Below, piece by piece: positions 7,709 through 16,427 of a DNA stretch of 64,000 bases. This DNA is from Betaproteobacteria bacterium (GTDB lineage: Bacteria; Pseudomonadota; Gammaproteobacteria; Burkholderiales; Ga0077523): NCBI GenBank assembly GCA_016713305.1, contig JADJPK010000007.1, forward strand, positions 62,001-126,000. Reading direction: 5' to 3'. The notes under the pieces are model-generated. The model was given only the letters and a program-made list of their open reading frames with translations. It did not search any database and had not been told where the DNA came from. Each line of letters starts with the position of its first letter. Within the stretch, counting starts at the first letter, position 1. Position numbers and translations under genes: made by a program.

Positions 7709-9463
7709 ATGGCCGAAGCCGACAATCCCACCGTCATCGCCCGCGAGACCCTTCGGGTCCTCGCGACCCGCCGTCTCGCGCCGACACCGGAGAACTACCG
7801 GAAGATCTACGCCGAGATCGGCGGCCAGGCCGCCAGCGAGCCGCTGGCAACCGACCGGCTGCTCTCGGTCGTCGCGCCGCTGAGCGCGCGACACCCCGAC
7901 GATCAGTCGCTGGGGGCACTGGTGAAATCGCTCCAGACCGGCGACGCCGAAGGGACCGCGGCAGCCCTGCAGGCGTTCTGTGCCCGCGGGTCGCGCACGG
8001 GCGGCAGCCAGCTGGGCACCGTCTTCCGCGAGACGCTCCGTCAGATCGATGCCGCGCATCGCGGTTGGACGGTCGCACGCAAGCGCGACGGGGTGGATCG
8101 TGTCCTTGGGGCGGCGCCCAGCGACGAGGCACTCGCGGTGCGTCTGCAGAATCTCGTGCGCAGCTGGCAGGAGAACCCGGCCGGTGCGCTGCCATTGCCG
8201 GATGCGCCGCCCGCCGATGGTCTCGAGCGTGTCCCGGCTGCCGCGACCTTTCCCGTGGACCCGGCCCTTTCGCAGGCGCGCGAGCTCCTGGCCGCCACAC
8301 TGGAAAACGGCCTCGCTCCCCGGCTCGAGCGCTATTCCGACGTCTACTCCGAACTGTTCCAGATCGCCTGGCGGATCCGCGAGGCGGAATTGCCGGATGA
8401 CTGGAACCGCGTGGGGCAGCAGCTCAAGCAATACTGGCTCAAGGTCGAACTGCGCGTGGAGCCGGACGAGGAACTCATCGACAACCTGATGCGGCTGCTT
8501 GCCCTCGTGGTGGACAACCTGGACGAACTGGTCGAGGATGACCAGTGGGTGCAGGGGCAGGTGGCCGTCCTCCGCGAACTCATCAGCAAGCCGGTGGATT
8601 TGCGCGCGGTGCGCGAAGCCGAGCGCGGCTTCAAGGAAGTCATCTTCAAGCAGTCCCAGCTCAAGTCGAGCCTCTCGGATGCGAAGTCGACGCTGAAGAG
8701 CCTGCTATCGGTGTTCATCGAACGGCTCGGAGAAGTCACCGGCACCACGGTGGAATACCACCAGAAGATCGAGCGCTATTCCGAGCGCATCGCGTCGACC
8801 GAGAGCATCGACAGCCTCAAGACGATCGTCGAGGAACTCATGCTGGATACCCGCAGCATGCAGGTCGACATGCTTCGTTCCCGGGACGATCTGCTGGCGG
8901 CGCGCCAGCAGGCCGAACTTGCCAGCCGGCGAGTGCGCCAGCTCGAGACCGAACTCGAGCAGGTGAGCGAGAAGGTTCGGGAGGATCAGCTCACGGGGAC
9001 CCTGAATCGTCGCGGATTGGACGATGCCATGACGCGGGAGATCGCTCGCGCCCAGCGCACCGGCAAGCCGATGTGCATCGCGTTGCTCGATCTGGACAAC
9101 TTCAAGCGTCTCAACGACACCTACGGTCACTCTGCCGGCGATGCAGCGCTCGTGCATCTGGCGCGCGTCATTCGCCGGACCGTGAGACCCACCGACCTCA
9201 TCGCCCGCTTTGGTGGAGAGGAGTTCGTCATCATCCTGTCCGAAACGGATCTCGACAACGCCCTCGCCATCACGACGCGGCTGCAGCGCGAACTCACGAA
9301 ACGGTTCTTCCTCCACGACAACGAACGCGTGCTCATCACCTTCAGTGCCGGCGTGGCCCAGTACGTGAAGGGAGAGACGGACGAGGCGTTCCTGGAGAGG
9401 GCCGACCGTGCCATGTACGAGGCCAAGCACCAGGGCAAGAACCGAGTCGTTCCTGCGAACTGA
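7709..9463 (+). CDS. GGDEF diguanylate cyclase with long helical N-terminus
   Basis: Predicted to make cyclic di-GMP from two GTP. The protein is 584 residues from the ATG at 7709 (MAEADNPTVIARETLRVLA). Residues 1 to about 420 are soluble and mostly helical, with a coiled coil before the catalytic domain (ARQQAELASRRVRQLETELE). The GGDEF domain has DQLTGTLNRRGLDD, the metal and substrate site (LLDLDNFKRLNDTYGHSAGD), GGEEF at residues 502-506, and RPTD five residues before it. RPTD is the RxxD inhibitory site, so product inhibition is likely. There are no membrane helices. It is divergent from flgA with a sigma-28-like promoter. Its last 19 codons are copied eight more times downstream (see repeat array). 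Confidence 0.92.
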   Translation: MAEADNPTVIARETLRVLATRRLAPTPENYRKIYAEIGGQAASEPLATDRLLSVVAPLSARHPDDQSLGALVKSLQTGDAEGTAAALQAFCARGSRTGGSQLGTVFRETLRQIDAAHRGWTVARKRDGVDRVLGAAPSDEALAVRLQNLVRSWQENPAGALPLPDAPPADGLERVPAAATFPVDPALSQARELLAATLENGLAPRLERYSDVYSELFQIAWRIREAELPDDWNRVGQQLKQYWLKVELRVEPDEELIDNLMRLLALVVDNLDELVEDDQWVQGQVAVLRELISKPVDLRAVREAERGFKEVIFKQSQLKSSLSDAKSTLKSLLSVFIERLGEVTGTTVEYHQKIERYSERIASTESIDSLKTIVEELMLDTRSMQVDMLRSRDDLLAARQQAELASRRVRQLETELEQVSEKVREDQLTGTLNRRGLDDAMTREIARAQRTGKPMCIALLDLDNFKRLNDTYGHSAGDAALVHLARVIRRTVRPTDLIARFGGEEFVIILSETDLDNALAITTRLQRELTKRFFLHDNERVLITFSAGVAQYVKGETDEAFLERADRAMYEAKHQGKNRVVPAN

Positions 9464-10701
9464 GCCCGCTGTCGGCCTGCTTCGCGACTCCGCACGTCGC
9501 ATCCATCCGCTATCGCAGACGGAAGCCTGCTCCGGCTGGCGTCGCCCGACCGTGCCATGTACGAGGCCAAGCACCAAGGGAAGAACCGGGTCGTTCCTGC
9601 GATCTGAGTCCGCTGTCGGCCCGCTTCGCGACTCCGCACGTCGCATCCATCCGCTATCGCGGACGGAAGCCTGCTCCGGCTGCGCGCTCGCCCGACCGTG
9701 CCATGTACGAGGCCAGGCACCAGGGCAAGAACCGAGTCGTTCCTGCGAACTGAGCCCGCTGTCGGCCCGCTTCGGGACTCCGCACGTCGCATCCATCGGC
9801 TTCGCCGACGGAAGCCTGCTCCGGCTGCGCGCTCGCCCGACCGTGCCATGTACGAAGCCAAGCACCAGGGCAAGAACCGAGTCGTTCCTGCGAACTGAGC
9901 CCGCTGTCGGCCCGCTTCGCGACTCCGCACGTCGCATCCATCCTGTCGCGGACGGAAGCCTGCTCCGGCTGCGCGCTCGCCGACCGTGCCATGTACGAGG
10001 CCAGGCACCAGGGCAGAACGCTCCTGCGAACTGAGCCCGCTGTCGGCCCGCTTCGCGACTCCGCACGTCGCATCCATCCGCTATCGCGGACGGAAGCCTG
10101 CTCCGGCTGCGCGCTCGCCCGACCGTGCCATGTACGAGGCCAGGCACCAGGGCAAGAACCGGGTCGTTCCTGCCGCCTGAGCTTCGTGTCGGCCTGCTCC
10201 GCGACTCCGCACGTCGCATCCATCGGCTTCGCCGACGGAAGCCTGCTCCGGCTGCGCGCTCGCCCGACCGTGCCATGTACGAGGCCAGGCACCAGGGCAA
10301 GAACCGGGTCGTTCCTGCCGCCTGAGCTTCGTGTCGGCCTGCTTCGCGACTCCGCACGTCGCATCCATCGGCTTCGCCGACGGAAGCCTGCTCCGGCTGC
10401 GCGCTTGCCCGACCGTGCCATGTACGAGGCCAAGCGCCAGGGCAAGAACCGGGTCGTTCCTGCGAACTGAGCCCGCTGTCGGCCCGCTTCGCGACTCCGC
10501 ACGTCGCATCCATCGGCTTCGCCGACGGAAGCCTGCTCCGGCTGCGCGCTTGCCCGACCGTGCCATGTACGAGGCCAAGCACCAAGGGAAGAACCGGGTC
10601 GTTCCTGCGGCCTGAGCTTCGTGTCGGCCCGCGTCGCGACTCCGCACTTCGCATCCATCGGCTTCGCCGACGGAAGCCTGCTCCGGCTGCGCGCTCGCCC
10701 G
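9404..10701 (+). repeat. Nine-unit tandem array of the GGDEF gene 3' end (about 145 bp units)
   Basis: Units start at 9404 (inside the gene), 9548, 9694, 9839, 9982, 10121, 10266, 10411 and 10556; the last runs to about 10701. Each has about 60 bp encoding DRAMYEA(K/R)(H/R)QGKNRVVPA plus N, I or A and a stop, then about 85 bp of non-coding spacer. Unit 4 (9982) has deletions in the coding part; the other eight keep it intact. Most base differences in the coding part are synonymous (CAG/CAA, GAG/GAA, CGA/CGG) or conservative (K/R). Spacers carry two inverted repeats: GCGAC-N7-GTCGC and CC-a-TCGGC-TTC-GCCGA-c-GG (for example 9793-9811), the latter replaced in two units by TCCGC-TATC-GCGGA. Unit length is not a multiple of three and every unit has a stop, so the protein is not extended. 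Reading frames within the array are not taken as genes. Confidence 0.97.
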
Positions 10702-10799
10702 TTTCCATCGCTCGTGTTGCCTTGCAGCATCGATCGTGTGCCGGTGCCGCCGCCCGATGCAAGTACACTTCCCTTCGAGTCATCTGCGGCACGAAGTAC

Positions 10800-12735
10800 A
10801 TGAGCATCCCGGAATCCTCCCCCCGCGCCCTGTTCCCGAGCATCGCCAGCAAGCTGGTGGGGATCCTCGTGGCGGCACTCGTCTTCGGGCTGGTGGCCAT
10901 CGGGCTCACTCTGCTGCAGTCGTGGAAGCTCGAAGGCGGAGCTGCCGCGATCAACGACATGGGCAGCCAGCGGATGAGGTCCTACCGGATCGGCATGCTG
11001 CTCTCCGAATACGCGCACACCGGCAGGACACTGGCGCAGCGCCAGGCGATCGAGGCGGAACTCGCGCAGTTCGACTCCGTGCTTGCCACCATCAAGCGAG
11101 GAGATCCCTCGCGCCCCCTGTTCCTCCCCAAGGCCACCGGAATCGCGGAAAGGCTGGCAGTGGTGGAGTCGCGGTGGCAGGAGAGCGTCCTCCCTGCGGT
11201 TCAGGGCGCGCTTGCTTCTCCATCGGCAGCTTCTCCGCCGACGGCCGCCCTCGCTGGCGAGATCACCCGGTTCGTCGCTTCCATCGACGATCTCGTGCAT
11301 GCCATCGAGCAGGAGAACGCCGATGCGACGAGCTGGCTCCGCTCGCTGCAGTTCGGACTGATCGCGGTGGCCGTGATCGGCACGGTGACGCTCATCTATC
11401 TCATGTTTCTTCTGGTGATCCGTCCGGTGACGGCCTTGTGCGCTGGCATCCAGCAGATCCAGGCGGAAGATTTTTCCGCTCGCGTCCCGGTGGAGAGCCG
11501 TGACGAGTTCGGGACGGTGGCGAAGGCGTTCAATGCCATGGCGGCCCACCTCGAGAACCTCTACACGACTCTCGAGGCGCGAGTGAAGGACAAGACGCGC
11601 CTGCTCGAGGCGCAGAATCAGGAACTCTCCACGCTCTATTCCGTGACAACGGCGCTGGGCGATGGCAACGATACCGAGGACCTCTGCCGGCGGTTCCTTC
11701 AGCAACTCATGAAGAGCTACGGCGCCCAGGCCGGGGCGGTCAGGTTCAACAACGAGCGATCCGGGTCTGTCCGTCGCGGTATCGGAAGGGCTGCCCGCTC
11801 CGTTCGTGCAGGGGGAGACATGCGCTCACGCCGCCTTGTGCGACTGCGGCGAGGCCAACCGTTCTGCGGAAGCGATCTCGGTGGATCTTTCCGCGCCCCA
11901 GGGAACCCGTGCCTGCGCGACGGCGGGATTCCGGACAGTGGGCGTGTTCCCCATCCGGCTGTCGGGCCGCGCGATCGGCGTCTTCAATCTGTTCTTCGGG
12001 CGGGTCCGCAGCTTCGAGGAGCGCGACATCCGCCTGCTCGAAATGGTCGGCCAGCATCTCGGTGCGGCGCTGGAGAACGAAAGACTGCGGTCGGCAGCCC
12101 GCGAACTCGCGGTGAGCGAGGAGCGCAATCACATCGCCCGGGAACTGCATGATTCCATCGCGCAGTCGCTTGCCTTCCTCAATCTGCAGGCGCAGATGCT
12201 GGACGATTCGTTGCAGCGCGGGCACGTGGACTCGGCACGGCAGGAGGTGAAGCAGATGCGCGACGGCGTGCAGGAGTGCTACGACGACGTGCGCGAACTG
12301 CTGGTGCACTTCCGCGCGCGAGTGAGCGATGCGGAACTCGCCGCCGGACTGCGGCAGGCCGCCGAGCGTTTCGAGGGACAGACCGGAATCGCGACGAGCT
12401 TCGAGGAGTCGGGCGAGGGCGTGGAGCCGCCACCCGAAGCCCAGATCCAGATTCTCCATGTCATCCAGGAGTCGCTGTCCAACATCCGCAAGCACGCCTT
12501 GGCGCACCATGTGCACGTCCGCATGGAACGCGGTCCGGTGTACCGGTTCTCGGTGGCGGACGACGGCATCGGCTTCGCAACGGGCAATGGCACCGATGGC
12601 GGAACGCACGTGGGCCTCCAGATCATGCGCGAGCGTGCCCATCGTGTCGGCGGCAGCGTGGAGGTGGCTTCCGTACCGGGCCGCGGCACGACGGTCACGC
12701 TCAGTCTGCCGGTGTTGTCGAGGCAGGTGGCATGA
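10800..12735 (+). CDS. narX: NarX-type nitrate/nitrite sensor histidine kinase (one frameshift)
   Basis: Membrane sensor kinase for nitrate that phosphorylates NarL. The first frame encodes TM1 (IASKLVGILVAALVFGLVAIGL), a P-box-like sensor motif (AAINDMGSQRMRSYRI, near NarX's own), a helical periplasmic domain, TM2 (FGLIAVAVIGTVTLIYLMFLLVI), HAMP and the start of the GAF-like linker. At about 11757-11764 the frame moves by one base. The second frame continues GLSVAVSEGLPAPFV..., then a Cys cluster typical of NarX (CAHAALCDCGE), the HisKA_3 H-box (EERNHIARELHDSIAQSLAFL) and the ATPase domain (NIRKHALAHH, DDGIGF, GLQIMRERA). The corrected protein would be about 645 residues. The stop overlaps the narL start (ATGA). 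The indel may be a sequencing error. Confidence 0.9.
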
Positions 12736-13379
12736 CCCCGATCCGCGTGCTGCTGATCGACGATCATGCGCTGTTCCGCGGGGGCGTGCGCATGGTGCTT
12801 TCCCGCCAGCCGGGATTCGAGGTGGTGGGCGAAGCGTCCGATGCGCTGGACGGCATCAAGAGAGCGCATCAGCTCCTCCCCCACGCGGTCCTTCTGGACC
12901 TGCACATGCCGGGCATGTCGGGCAAGGAGGCACTCAAGGTGCTGGTGGAAGAACTGCCGCAGGTGTGCGTGATCATGCTGACGGTGTCGGAGGACGCCGA
13001 GGATCTCCTCGACTGCCTCCGGGCCGGCGCGAGCGGCTACCTGCTCAAGAACGTGAATGTGGACGCGTTCGCCGACGCGATCCAGCGCGCCGTGCGCGGG
13101 GATTCGGTTGTTTCTCCCGAGATGACCGGCAAGCTGGTCCGGGGCGTGAAGGACATGGCGACGGCATCGCCTTCTCCGCTTGCCGTGCTGAGCCAGCGGG
13201 AACGTGAAATCCTCGGCTATCTCGCGAAGGGTGCCGCCAACAAGGAGATCGCGCGCTCGCTCGACCTCGCCGAAAGCACGGTCAAGATCCACGTGCAGTC
13301 GATCCTGCGCAAGCTCAAGCTCCAGAGCCGGGTGCAGGCCGCCGTCTTCGCCGTGGAACACGGTCTGTCCGGTTCCTGA
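12732..13379 (+). CDS. narL: NarL-type response regulator
   Basis: DNA-binding regulator of nitrate respiration genes, partner of NarX. The 215-residue protein has a receiver domain with acidic pocket IDDH (residues 9-12), phospho-acceptor Asp56 in LLDLHMPG, Thr in MLTVSED and Lys in SGYLLKNV. It ends with a LuxR/NarL helix-turn-helix (LSQREREILGYLAKGAANKEIA, STVKIHVQSILRKLKLQSR). It starts at the ATG that overlaps the narX stop. The narK1K2GHJI genes about 1.8 kb downstream are the expected targets. Confidence 0.93.
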   Translation: MTPIRVLLIDDHALFRGGVRMVLSRQPGFEVVGEASDALDGIKRAHQLLPHAVLLDLHMPGMSGKEALKVLVEELPQVCVIMLTVSEDAEDLLDCLRAGASGYLLKNVNVDAFADAIQRAVRGDSVVSPEMTGKLVRGVKDMATASPSPLAVLSQREREILGYLAKGAANKEIARSLDLAESTVKIHVQSILRKLKLQSRVQAAVFAVEHGLSGS

Positions 13380-13389
13380 ACGGGACCGT

Positions 13390-13402
13390 CCCCGGACCGG
13401 GG
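13390..13402 (+). terminator. Short GC hairpin after narL
   Basis: CCCCG-GAC-CGGGG lies 10 bp after the narL stop and has no T tract. It could help end narXL transcripts. The rest of the gap to 13621 shows nothing recognisable. Confidence 0.25.
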
Positions 13403-13621
13403 CGTGGTTCGAATGCGTTGATCGATCCGATTTACGCGCTCACCGGATGCCGGTAGCCTTGAAGCTTCCTGTCACCGGTATGCGACAAGTGCCTTTGGAA
13501 CGTACCCGCAGTCGCCAGTCCTTGCGCGCATTGACCTTTTCCTTGCCGCCGCGGGCCGTTTCCGCGCCACCATCGGCCAGGTTGCGGGTCTGTCGCGTGG
13601 CGCCCGGCGCAGCCCGATCCG

Positions 13622-14815
13622 GTGCTGTTCGTTCGAACTGGAACGGAGCCCCGTGTCGTGGCCGCTGAGCGGACTCAGCTCGAAGCGGGCGATCTGGTCG
13701 CCGGCGAGTCCCTTCCCCTGGATGTGTACACGCGCACGGGCGTGCTCCTGCTGGCCCGGGGGCAGGTCGTGCTGACGGAGCGGCAGCTGGCGCGTCTGCT
13801 CGAGGAAGGCATCTGGGGCGAGGCGGAGACGGTGGCCCGCCTGCGCGAGGAGCGTGGAGGTGACGCAGCACAGACGGCGGATTGGAGGAAGGTATCGGTC
13901 TTCCACGAACTCGAAACGCTCCGGAACGATCTTGGGGCGCTCTTCGGTTCCGGCAACGACGCGGGGTTGCCCGGCGGCCTTGCCGACTGCGCCATGCGGC
14001 TGCGCCGGGCGGTGTCCCTGGATGTGGATGCCGCCATCGCGAGCATCCAGTGGCTGCGGACTTCGCCCTATGCCATCCGGCAGTCGGTCAATGTGGCCGT
14101 TCTGTCCGAGGTGCTTCTGGGCGATCTCGAAGTTCCGGACGACGTGCGCACGGCCACCGCGGCTGCCGCACTCGCCATGAACCTCTCGATCGTGGAGGTC
14201 CAGGAAGCGCTGTTCTTCCGGCAGGCCATGACCCCTGAGGAGAAATCGCAGATCGCCCGGCATCCCCAGGCCGCGGTGGACCGCCTGACCGCGGCAGGCG
14301 TCGACGACGCGGTACTCCTGCAGGCCGTTCTGGAACATCACGAGGCCCACGACGGCACGGGATATCCACGCAAGCTTGCGGGCGACGCGATCGGCCTCCC
14401 GGCCCGCGTGATCTCCGTGGCGGACAAGTTCTGCGCGACCGTGAGCGAGCGCGCCTACCGCACAGCCGTGCCATGCAGCATCGCTTTGCGCAAGCTGCTC
14501 ACCGACGCCGGTCCGACCATGGATACGCAGGTGGCCGCACGGCTCGCGCGCGCCGTCGGCATCTATCCTCCCGGGACGGTCGTGCGGCTCAAGAACGGCG
14601 AGACGGCCATGGCCGTCAAGCGGACGCTCGATCCGCAGGCGCCAGTCGTGCGGCTGGTGCGTTCCCGCGACGGCGTCCTCACCTCCACCTACTCCAAGCG
14701 GCTCACCAGCAAGCTCGCGTTTGCCGTGACCGAGGAAGCGGGGCGCTCCGCATTGCCGGAAGGGTTCGACGCCCTGCAGCTCTGGAACCCGGCGCTTGAA
14801 CGAGGCGAGGACTGA
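13622..14815 (+). CDS. Degenerate HD-GYP family protein
   Basis: Member of the HD-GYP family (c-di-GMP phosphodiesterases), about 397 residues. The second half of the active site is clear: IARHPQAAVDRL, then LEHHEAHDGTGYPRKLAGDAI (HHE and DGTGYP), ISVADKFCA and YRTAV. The hallmark HD dyad at the start is missing. At the expected place (VRTATAAAALAMNLSIVEVQ) Met-Asn stands where LLHDIG-like residues occur, so the full metal centre cannot form. The N-terminal part (LPLDVYTRTGVLLLARGQVVLTERQLARLL) resembles the extra domain often found before HD-GYP. The start is uncertain (GTG at 13622 used). A c-di-GMP-binding or regulatory role without catalysis is inferred. Confidence 0.75.
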   Translation: MLFVRTGTEPRVVAAERTQLEAGDLVAGESLPLDVYTRTGVLLLARGQVVLTERQLARLLEEGIWGEAETVARLREERGGDAAQTADWRKVSVFHELETLRNDLGALFGSGNDAGLPGGLADCAMRLRRAVSLDVDAAIASIQWLRTSPYAIRQSVNVAVLSEVLLGDLEVPDDVRTATAAAALAMNLSIVEVQEALFFRQAMTPEEKSQIARHPQAAVDRLTAAGVDDAVLLQAVLEHHEAHDGTGYPRKLAGDAIGLPARVISVADKFCATVSERAYRTAVPCSIALRKLLTDAGPTMDTQVAARLARAVGIYPPGTVVRLKNGETAMAVKRTLDPQAPVVRLVRSRDGVLTSTYSKRLTSKLAFAVTEEAGRSALPEGFDALQLWNPALERGED

Positions 14816-15015
14816 AAGCCCTGCGTCCGCGAGTTCCGGTTCTGCCCGTTGCGGCGTGCCCGCCGAAGTCGCAGTACTCCAAGCGCCGCCCCCTTTTGCT
14901 CTATACCTCCGTCCCGCCCCGCGCGCCTGAGGCGCCGGACCGGCTCTGGCGGCGCACCCCGGCACGGGTACGCCGGTTGCGGGGCTCCTGCCACGGCTTT
15001 CGTGTGGCGCCGGAC

Positions 15016-15027
15016 TTGATAGTTCAA
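15016..15027. promoter_or_regulatory. Weak FNR-like half palindrome upstream of narK1
   Basis: The 323-bp gap 14816-15138 before narK1 should carry the nar promoter. TTGATAGTTCAA has TTGA/TCAA arms like an FNR site, but the spacing is two bases short of TTGAT-N4-ATCAA. No confident -35/-10 pair or NarL heptamer cluster was found, so this is only the best candidate in the gap. Confidence 0.2.
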
Positions 15028-15138
15028 AAGTACTAGCTCCGCTCCGCCTTCCGACGCGTGTCTTCTGTTCCTCCGGCGAATGCCGGTGCCGGCGTTCGCT
15101 CCGTAAATTGCGTGCATGACAAGCGGAGGAAAAGCACA

Positions 15139-16380
15139 GTGAGCACGCAGGTAACGCGGCAGACATCGGTACTGGTGGCAAGCACGATCGCGTTCACCAT
15201 CTGCTTCGCCGTCTGGATGATGTTCGCGGTCATCGGCATTCCCATCAAGAAGACGCTGGGTCTCAACGCAACGCAATTCGGTCTGCTGACGGCCACGCCG
15301 GTCCTGACGGGCTCCCTGGTCCGCGTGCCCCTGGGCATGTGGACGGACAGGTTCGGGGGCCGCGTGGTGTTCTTCGCGCTCATGCTGGCCACCGTCGTGC
15401 CGATCTGGCTCATCTCCTACGCCACGGAGTTCTGGCACTTCCTGGTCCTGGGCCTCTTCGTCGGCGTGGCCGGCGGTTCGTTCTCGGTGGGAACGCCTTA
15501 CGTCGCACGCTGGTTCAAGAAGGAACGGCAGGGGCTCGCCATGGGCGTGTTCGGCGCCGGCAACTCGGGCGCGGCCGTCACCAAGTTCGTGGCGCCGGCC
15601 ATCGTGGTCGCCGCCGGCTGGACCATGGTGCCGCGTGTCTACGCCATCGCGATGGCGGTCACGGCCGTCCTCTTCTGGATCTTCACGCACTCCGATCCCG
15701 CGCACCGTGTCGATGCCACGGTCACATGGCGCCAGCAGCTTGCAGTTCTCAGGGATCCGCGGGTTTGGAAGTACTGCCAGTACTACTCGATCGTCTTCGG
15801 CGGTTATGTCGCGCTCTCGTTGTGGATGGTCCAGTACTACCTCAACGAATACGGCTTCGACATCCGCATCGCCGCATTGCTCGCCGCCTGTTTCTCGCTT
15901 CCCGGCGGCGTGCTGCGCGCGCTGGGCGGGTGGATGTCGGACAAGTGGGGCGCGCACATGGTCACCTGGTGGGTGCTGTGGGTGAGCTGGATCTGCCTGT
16001 TCCTTCTTTCCTACCCGCAGACCGACTTCACCATCCAGACCGTGCAGGGTCCCCGCACGTTCCACGTCGGACTGGGCCCCTGGGGCTTCACCGCCATCAT
16101 GTTCGTCATGGGCATGGCGTGGGCCTTCGGCAAGGCCTCCGTCTTCAAGTACATCTCCGACGACTTCCCCGGAAACATCGGCGTGGTGTCCGGCGTGGTC
16201 GGCCTGGCCGGCGGGCTCGGCGGATTCCTCCTTCCCATCCTGTTCGGTGCGCTGCTGGATCTCACGGGCGTGCGGACGAGCTGCTTCATGTTGATGTACG
16301 GCGTCGTGTGGGTCTCCCTCATCTGGATGTACTTCACAGAGGTCCGGCGTCTCGAAGTCATCGGGCCCCGCGCGGCCTGA
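15139..16380 (+). CDS. narK1: NarK1-type nitrate transporter (MFS)
   Basis: Major facilitator of the nitrate/nitrite porter family, predicted 12 helices, 413 residues. NarK1 types are proton-nitrate symporters. It has the two glycine-rich nitrate-signature regions: GVFGAGNSGAAVTKFVAP in helix 5, and GVVSGVVGLAGGLGGFLLP in helix 11. The MFS loop motif GMWTDRFGGRVVF is also present. I chose the GTG at 15139 because GGAGGA lies 8-10 bases upstream. It is first in the nar operon, 47 bp before narK2. Confidence 0.9.
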   Translation: MSTQVTRQTSVLVASTIAFTICFAVWMMFAVIGIPIKKTLGLNATQFGLLTATPVLTGSLVRVPLGMWTDRFGGRVVFFALMLATVVPIWLISYATEFWHFLVLGLFVGVAGGSFSVGTPYVARWFKKERQGLAMGVFGAGNSGAAVTKFVAPAIVVAAGWTMVPRVYAIAMAVTAVLFWIFTHSDPAHRVDATVTWRQQLAVLRDPRVWKYCQYYSIVFGGYVALSLWMVQYYLNEYGFDIRIAALLAACFSLPGGVLRALGGWMSDKWGAHMVTWWVLWVSWICLFLLSYPQTDFTIQTVQGPRTFHVGLGPWGFTAIMFVMGMAWAFGKASVFKYISDDFPGNIGVVSGVVGLAGGLGGFLLPILFGALLDLTGVRTSCFMLMYGVVWVSLIWMYFTEVRRLEVIGPRAA

Positions 16381-16427
16381 AGGAACGCCGAACCGTCTCG
16401 CCACGACGCAATTTCCAGGAGAACACC

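Noticed and set aside
9404..10701. CRISPR array
   Set aside because: The whole 145-bp unit is repeated, with no unique spacers, and half of it is the end of a coding sequence.
8705..11705. Two very long minus-strand reading frames (over 680 codons) across the GGDEF gene and the repeat array
   Set aside because: They come from the tandem units read on the wrong strand: repeated Arg/Ser/Gly-rich segments, no start signals, no family, and they overlap the clear GGDEF and narX genes.
15016..15027. Confident FNR site for the nar operon
   Set aside because: TTGATAGTTCAA has TTGA/TCAA arms only four bases apart; a true FNR site has six. Kept only as a weak candidate.
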